Positions 8,993 through 12,729 of a stretch of 12,729 nucleotides of DNA are shown in pieces. A model generated the notes under the pieces. It ran no database searches, was not told the origin of the DNA, and saw only the letters and a list, made by a program, of their open reading frames with translations. Position numbers and translations under genes: made by a program. Position 1 is the first letter of the stretch; the number at the start of each line of letters is the position of its first letter. Source of the stretch: Lactifluus volemus (Eukaryota > Basidiomycota > Agaricomycetes > Russulales > Russulaceae); contig WTXI01000592.1 in NCBI GenBank assembly GCA_022376515.1, positions 1 through 12,729 on the forward strand, given 5' to 3'.

Positions 8993-9580
8993 GCCGCCGC
9001 CGCTGCCCATTACATCGCGACTTAGTCACGGCTGTTTGCAGCGCTGATCACCCATGGTCAGACGACTTTCCTGACTGTCATGACTAGTCACTGACTGGCA
9101 CATCACTGCTTTGTATGCTGTGATAGGCACAGACAACGTGACTTAACTACCTCCTCGGGGCAGCATCCGCCCCTCGTTCGGGCAATGAGACTCGGAGGAC
9201 TCATGACTACGTAGGTGAGAAACTTTCCGGCGCCGAACCCAATAATACAACCACACGCTGCGTCGACACAGACCAACGTCAAACCCTGAGACAACAGGTC
9301 CGAGGACATGAGATGCTGAGTGTGGAGCTGCATCCCCATATGGCTGGATCACGCGTTCCAGTCAGCCCATACGGGCCAGTCATCTCATCAGAAATTCTTT
9401 CACTTGGCTATGCTCCTTTCTCTCTTGTTCAGTAACCGTTCGCTTTCCTCTCCGATTTAGCTTCATCTCACGGCTACCTTAATCATATATCCATCCAGCT
9501 TTGGTTCCACTTCTCCCGAGATAGACACTAACGTCGCTATGTAGTCTTTTGCCGAGTGTTTCTCTATAATAGATTCTTGT
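8993..9580. other. Upstream region of the P450; TGAC-rich patch and one orphan frame
   Basis: Between 9020 and 9100 the words TGAC/GTCA recur, including the perfect 10-bp palindrome TGACTAGTCA. On the minus strand, 9339-9210 encodes a hydrophobic stretch (LTLVCVDAACGCIIGFGAG) using mainly C/G-ending codons. It resembles part of a membrane protein, but no family could be named, and the frame lacks a convincing continuation. No other gene is seen. Confidence 0.35.
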
Positions 9581-9587
9581 CACGTAC

Positions 9588-9789
9588 GCCACGTCAAGAA
9601 GCACATCTCCGACAAGGTGTGCATAAAGCGTGACCACTGACCGATTTCCTCACCTCACTCGCTGCCGGCCCTCGCACTGATTGGGCCGGATCCTACATTG
9701 GATGCTTGCCTCTTGTGCCACGTCAAGCACCAAATCCCCGAAAGGGTGCGTATAAAGCGTGATACCCAACAGACCACCTCACCTTTCGA
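9588..9789 (+). repeat. Direct duplication (period 129 bp) containing the P450 proximal promoter
   Basis: Copy 1 (about 9588-9660) and copy 2 (about 9717-9789) share, in order, GCCACGTCAAG (9588 and 9717), a diverged stretch with CCGA.A..GTG, then ATAAAGCGTGA (9623 and 9752), and a CCTCACCT-type end. Both anchor words are offset by exactly 129 bp. The copies have diverged at many bases between the anchors. Copy 2 ends directly before the P450 start codon. Confidence 0.7.
9751..9761 (+). promoter_or_regulatory. TATA box of the P450 gene
   Basis: TATAAAGCGTG lies 41 bases before the ATG at 9792. The duplicated upstream copy reads CATAAAGCGTG (9622-9632), so only the proximal copy has a full TATAAA. 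The position implies a very short 5' untranslated region if transcription starts about 30 bp downstream. Confidence 0.5.
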
Positions 9790-9791
9790 AC

Positions 9792-11979
9792 ATGTCGTCG
9801 CCTGCGCTCACACCATTTTGGGTGCTATTTCAGACACCCGAGAATCAGCCTGTTCTCGCTGCTGGCTTGACCGTGCTAGTAACTAGCTTCGTAAGCAATA
9901 TTGATCCACACTTTCTTTAACATTTCTCACGAGAGTAAATCAGGGATCTCACCTGTATTTCCGCCACTTGGAGCCTCGCTCCACGTCGTCCCTCATCGCC
10001 CTTCTCTTCCTTGTTCCGTCCCTTCTTTCCGTTCAAATTTATCACGTCATTCAACGGTCTTTCGCTGCGGTTGCACTCGCATTCACGACATACGGAACTT
10101 CATTGATATTTTTTACGCTTGCGTACCGCTTGTCGCCTTTTCATCCCCTTGCAAAATATCCCGGGCCGATCCTTCCCAAATTATCAAAGTGGTGGGGGGC
10201 ATATGTCAGCGTCAGAGGGGACCCGCATAGGTACCTCAAGAAACTACACGACAGATATGGCGATGTCGTCCGAGTAGGTCAGCGCGGGATTCTTTTCCTC
10301 ATGATACGCCAATAGCTCACTTACCCAACTGGATCTACAGGCCCCAATGAGCTCTCTATTCGCGATGCTAGTTATATACATCAGATCCTTGGCCAAGGTG
10401 GGCTGCCTAGAGGACCGCGTGCGTATAAGACGTCTTGATAGCGGCTAGCTACCTATTTTCGATGAATAGGCTGGGACGGACCACCGTCATTAATCGCCCA
10501 CCGCGATCCCATTAAACATATGAATCATCGCAAGCGTTGGGATCGAGGATTTTCATCCGCAGCGCTAAAAGAGTACGAGGTCATCGTAGCAAGGCGATCC
10601 AGACAACTAGTTAGTTGTTTGGAGGACAACGTCCGCGGTTCGGGCCAGAAGGCGGGTGTGTTGGATATGGCCGCGTGGATGAGCTATTTTACGTAAGCCC
10701 GAGTCGTCGTTCGCACGTTTAATCTTTCCGATAACGGATCGCAGCACGGATTTGATGGGGGATATGACGTAAATGTTTACGCGCATGGTGTTCTTCAGAT
10801 AGATGCTAATTCAATTCAACCCAGCTTTGGTGGTGGTTTCGAGTTGATGAGGGCTGGCGGAGACGTCGATGGTATTTGGGCTCTTTTCGAGTCTAGCATC
10901 CGGTACGTGTCCGCTCAAGTGGATTCGATCCGCGCCTCACTCCCCTCTAGTCGGACTGTAGTCGTAGGACATATCCCATACATGCAACCTGTTGTTAATG
11001 CTATCATGAAGCTCACGAGAGCTACTGCCGGACGGAGGCGTTCGCCTAGGCTTCTCCGAACGTTTGGAAAAGAAAGAGCGCTTAAGCGACTGCAGATGGG
11101 CGCCAACAGGAAAGACCTGTTCTACTACCTGGTACGTCCCATATGTGGTCTGACATCGTCATTCTACTGAATGACATTTCAGAGCGGCGAGGATCTCCCT
11201 GAATCTGAGCGCCCCTCTATCGATGCTGTCGCGCAGGATGGAGCGTTGGCTATTCTTGCTGGTTCGGACACAGCGAGCAGTGCCCTCACGGCCATCATCT
11301 ATTACCTCTTATGCAACCCAGCGGTGTACGAACGTCTACAGGATGAAGTCGACGTTGCCTTCCCAAGTGAGGAAGAACCTCTGGATATGACGAGGTTGAG
11401 CTGCATGGAATGGTTAAATGGTTGCATGTGAGTGGTCGTGCATGGAAAAAAGCTCGAATTCATCTTTACTATTCAAACAGCAATGAGGGCCTTCGTCTTC
11501 AACCTCCTGTTCCAAGCGGATCACAACGCTCACTGGGTAAGGGGAAAGGGTCTAGAGTACTTGGAAAACTGTGAGCAGACACACCCGTGGATTTGGATCG
11601 CTCTTTAATCAATGCATTGTCCACATGCAGAGTCATACCCGAGGAGACGCAGATCTTTCTTCATACGTACAGCATCCATCGGGACCCACGCTATTTCTAT
11701 ACACCTGAGGAATTCCTTCCAGAACGCTGGTTCAGCACAGACGCGCTCACCAGAGAGCACAACACGGCCGCTTTCTTCCCTTTTTCATACGGTCCGGCGA
11801 TATGCGCTGGGAAACACCTGGCCCTGATGGAGATGCGCATGGTGCTCTGCTGGGTATTGCGGCGCTTTCGTTTCTCCAAGGCTCCATATTTTTCTTATGA
11901 AGAGTGGGAAGAAAAGATTCAGGATTGGTTCGTAGTGCATCACGACCCTCTACTGGTCAACGTGTCACTTCGAGGGTGA
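9792..11979 (+). CDS. Cytochrome P450 monooxygenase, ten exons (566 aa), apparently intact
   Basis: This is a haem-thiolate monooxygenase, likely anchored in the ER by its hydrophobic N-terminus and supplied with electrons by a P450 reductase; the substrate is unknown. Exons: 9792-9890, 9944-10277, 10341-10418, 10470-10692, 10745-10768, 10825-10902, 10951-11131, 11183-11427, 11481-11570, 11631-11979. All nine introns are GT..AG, 48-63 bp, and the frame is kept throughout. Landmarks are RLSPFHPLAKYPGP (hinge, YPGP at 105-108), GPRWDG, FGGGFELMRAGGDVDGIW, AGSDT (helix I, 365-369), ExxR as EGLR (423-426), PERW (481-484) and the haem loop FSYGPAICAG with ligand Cys509. The loop has Ala507 where many P450s have Arg, which I recall also from other basidiomycete P450s. 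Exon 5 is only 24 nt. Intron 6 (48 bp) has no stop and would be in frame if retained. It belongs to a basidiomycete clade; the CYP number cannot be assigned by eye. Confidence 0.92.
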
Positions 11980-12439
11980 AGACCGTGACACGCAACCACG
12001 GGTGGTCGTATATTTTTTATGCTTAGTATATCATAAGAACCAATTTCCAGAATACCAATAGTCTTGGATAGCTCGGATATGAGTTGTGGCCTCGGGATAC
12101 CGTGCGGTTCCTGGTAGGGCTCGTTATTCGGAAAGAGACTCCAGGGAAAGGCGCTGCAATTTCAAAGTGTGACAATGATGCAGACAACTTGAAGACTGGA
12201 GAGCAACGGACCAGGTAAAAAGTTTGTCAGGGTAATGGATGTGATAAGGTGGCCTGAGTGTTTGCTCGCCCCCGCTAGAAAGTTCGAGAGATAATCTAAA
12301 ACTTCTGAGCGACTTGAAGTGGCTCGTCTGATCCGCGGTGGTCCCGAAAGGCTAAAGGCCACGTGACCTCCTACAAATGAACCGAGCATGTAGGGAAAGA
12401 GAACGTAATTACAAACCTCGGAAGATTCAAGATTGTGTG
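11980..12439. other. Gap between the P450 and the DUF6535 relic
   Basis: The first 60 bases (TATATTTTTTATGCTTAG and nearby) are AT-rich and likely hold the P450 3' end. On the minus strand an open frame continues out of the DUF6535 relic down to 12162, but its sequence no longer resembles the family. A possible 49-bp intron-like segment (12363-12415, GTTTGT..TTGTAG on the minus strand, approximate limits) lies at its start. Nothing else is recognised. Confidence 0.35.
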
Positions 12440-12729
12440 CTTCTCGAGAGATTCCGTTCCACAAGGCACAGAAGTCATGCTAGGAGGGAGTTTTGCGTGG
12501 CGTTTGACAACGAATGATAACGGGCTTGAATTGAGAACTTCGAGGACCGGATCGCCGTTAAACAGCCTTAGCTTAAATCGGGCGCTAAAACATGGTTGAA
12601 TGACCGTCAGCAAAGCTAGCCTGGTGGGCTATGACCTTGTGTACATCGTTTAAAATGGTCTCACTTCATGAATGTGCCTTTCTTGAATTCGAGTGTGGCG
12701 CTTGGTGGTTTCCGAAATTCTCACTTGGT
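12440..12729 (-). pseudogene. Decayed DUF6535 gene fragment, partial at right edge
   Basis: Reading the minus strand, HDFCALWNGISREA (about 12480-12437) matches HDFCALWNEI of the intact copy at 3098-5535. At DNA level, 25 of 31 bases agree between 12450-12480 and the corresponding stretch near 3686-3720. Upstream in another frame lies LRLFNGDPVLEVLNSSPLSF and VVKRHAKLPP (12570-12490), aligning with LRLGGDARMASELLYILPSI and the following residues. Near 12680-12715 the words GAATTTCGGAAACCACCAA resemble the DNA encoding NSETTKE in the intact gene (about 4180-4200). The order is kept, but roughly 300 bp of intervening sequence is missing and the frame shifts at about 12480. It is in the same orientation as the intact copy and is a separate, older copy rather than a recent duplicate. 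Confidence 0.7.

Noticed and set aside
9792..12729. Secondary-metabolite gene cluster
   Set aside because: Only one P450 is present, with no synthase, terpene cyclase, transporter or dedicated regulator next to it in the window.

Overview
The window looks like nuclear DNA of a filamentous basidiomycete, most likely an Agaricomycete. The reasons are many short GT..AG introns (mostly 48-63 bp), a DUF6535-type multispanning membrane protein (a family I associate with mushroom-forming fungi), a cytochrome P450 with an N-terminus typical of basidiomycetes, and a divergent H2A/H2B histone pair. No transposase, reverse transcriptase, rRNA, tRNA or CRISPR array was recognised.

Layout. 1-620 holds a broken copy of the actin-related protein 2 (ARP2) gene on the minus strand, running off the left edge. 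620-2400 is intergenic with a few coding-like traces. 2471-2776 is a small coiled-coil protein gene (+). 3098-5535 is a three-exon DUF6535 gene (-) that appears intact. 5883-6652 is a probable two-exon orphan gene (+). 7112-7426 is a frameshifted fragment of a DID2/CHMP1 (ESCRT-III) gene (-). 7855-8147 (H2A, -) and 8328-8570 (H2B, +) form a divergent histone pair, and both genes are broken. 8760-8883 is a long imperfect hairpin. 8945-8992 carries five GATA-type sites at about 11-bp spacing. 9588-9789 carries a direct duplication that contains the proximal promoter of the next gene. 9792-11979 is a complete ten-exon P450 (566 aa, +). 12440-12729 is a second, decayed DUF6535 fragment (-) running off the right edge.

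Two kinds of content are interleaved. Intact accessory genes (P450, DUF6535, coiled-coil and orphan proteins) sit among relics of normally single-copy or strongly conserved housekeeping genes (ARP2, DID2, H2A, H2B). The ARP2 and H2A relics keep introns, so they look like decayed segmental duplicates rather than processed retrocopies. I see no evidence that the intact genes form one pathway. The most unusual features are the cluster of housekeeping relics, the helically phased GATA ladder, the hairpin and the duplicated P450 promoter. All identifications come from reading the translations by eye; no database search was possible.
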